5,278 nt of DNA from Clostridiales bacterium (GTDB lineage Bacteria; Bacillota; Clostridia; WRLR01). A program made the translations under genes and the position numbers. Where the stretch lies: assembly GCA_031263625.1 (NCBI GenBank), contig JAISFK010000074.1, positions 1 through 5,278 of the forward strand, in the 5' to 3' direction. The notes beneath the pieces are model-generated. The model made no database searches and was not told the origin of the DNA. It was given only the letters and a program-made list of their open reading frames with translations. Positions 5,185-5,278 of this stretch are shown in pieces (position 1 is the stretch's first letter; the number at the start of each line of letters is the position of its first letter).

Positions 5185-5213
5185 TTGTGAATATGGCGAG
5201 ATTGTGCTATAAT
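5185..5213 (+). promoter_or_regulatory. Extended -10 promoter of the last gene
   Basis: TTGTGA (-35, 5185-5190) and a consensus TATAAT (-10, 5208-5213) are 17 bp apart. TGC directly before the -10 box gives an extended -10 element. Transcription should start near 5220, just before the ribosome binding site of the gene at 5237. Confidence 0.8.
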
Positions 5214-5236
5214 TGCCCAGAAAGGGGTTCATACAA

Positions 5237-5278
5237 ATGACAAAACTGCTGAAATATCTCGACACGGTAACAGACAAG
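5237..5278 (+). CDS. Unidentified protein, first 14 codons only
   Basis: ATG 5237 follows AAAGGGG (5221-5227) with 9-nt spacing and a strong promoter. The visible residues are MTKLLKYLDTVTDK, and the frame stays open to the window edge. The start has the amphipathic look of a short cytoplasmic lead-in. TRAP transporter small permeases often begin similarly, but 14 residues cannot support an assignment. It is most likely the first chromosomal gene beyond the prophage end. Confidence 0.6.
   Translation, partial: MTKLLKYLDTVTDK

Noticed and set aside
4958..5277. Overlapping minus-strand frames of 63-79 aa
   Set aside because: Their sequence (repeated WDALGLWA-like words) simply translates the 28-bp DNA repeats, and they run against a strong + strand promoter and start.

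Overview
The window reads as the right-hand end of a prophage in a GC-rich bacterium, running out through an attachment-like junction into chromosomal DNA. The host is probably a Bacillota (Clostridia-like) or a Synergistota species. This rests on the style of the tail and lysis proteins, a GAAC-N4-GTTC SOS box of the Bacillota/Actinobacteria LexA type, and strong AGGAGG-type ribosome binding sites. The lineage is an inference.

Region 1 (27-2587, + strand) is the distal tail module: a ~100-aa tail-associated protein, a 178-bp GC-rich repeat-filled spacer, a TTG-started tail-fibre-like protein, a 55-aa orphan ORF, a 114-aa hypothetical protein and a 353-aa protein. The 353-aa protein has the formylglycine-generating-enzyme/C-type-lectin fold signatures and the C-terminal variable-region layout of a diversity-generating retroelement (DGR) target. 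The last four genes are tightly packed, with an ATGA overlap or gaps of 2-3 bp. No reverse transcriptase, Avd gene or template repeat lies in the window, so mutagenesis of this target must be driven from elsewhere.

Region 2 (2707-4072, + strand) is a lysis cassette: a coiled-coil protein with one C-terminal membrane segment (XhlA-like), a two-helix holin, and a CHAP/NlpC-type endolysin with an SLH-like C-terminal tail. A strong intrinsic terminator (4210-4255) closes the late operon.

Region 3 (4256-4811) is AT-richer accessory DNA. A near-consensus sigma70 promoter overlaps a LexA-type operator and drives a 52-aa protein of unknown family (4470-4628), followed by a small hairpin terminator. 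The remaining ~180 bp contain short direct and inverted repeats next to the junction.

Region 4 (4812-5278) begins with the 5' half of a tRNA-Leu(UAG) gene on the minus strand, with its own promoter intact but no 3' half. Its abrupt loss of tRNA identity just after the anticodon stem suggests a phage-host junction (attR-like) or a broken tRNA gene. Beyond it are ~280 bp of repeat-rich non-coding DNA and an extended -10 promoter leading into a gene of which only 14 codons are visible.
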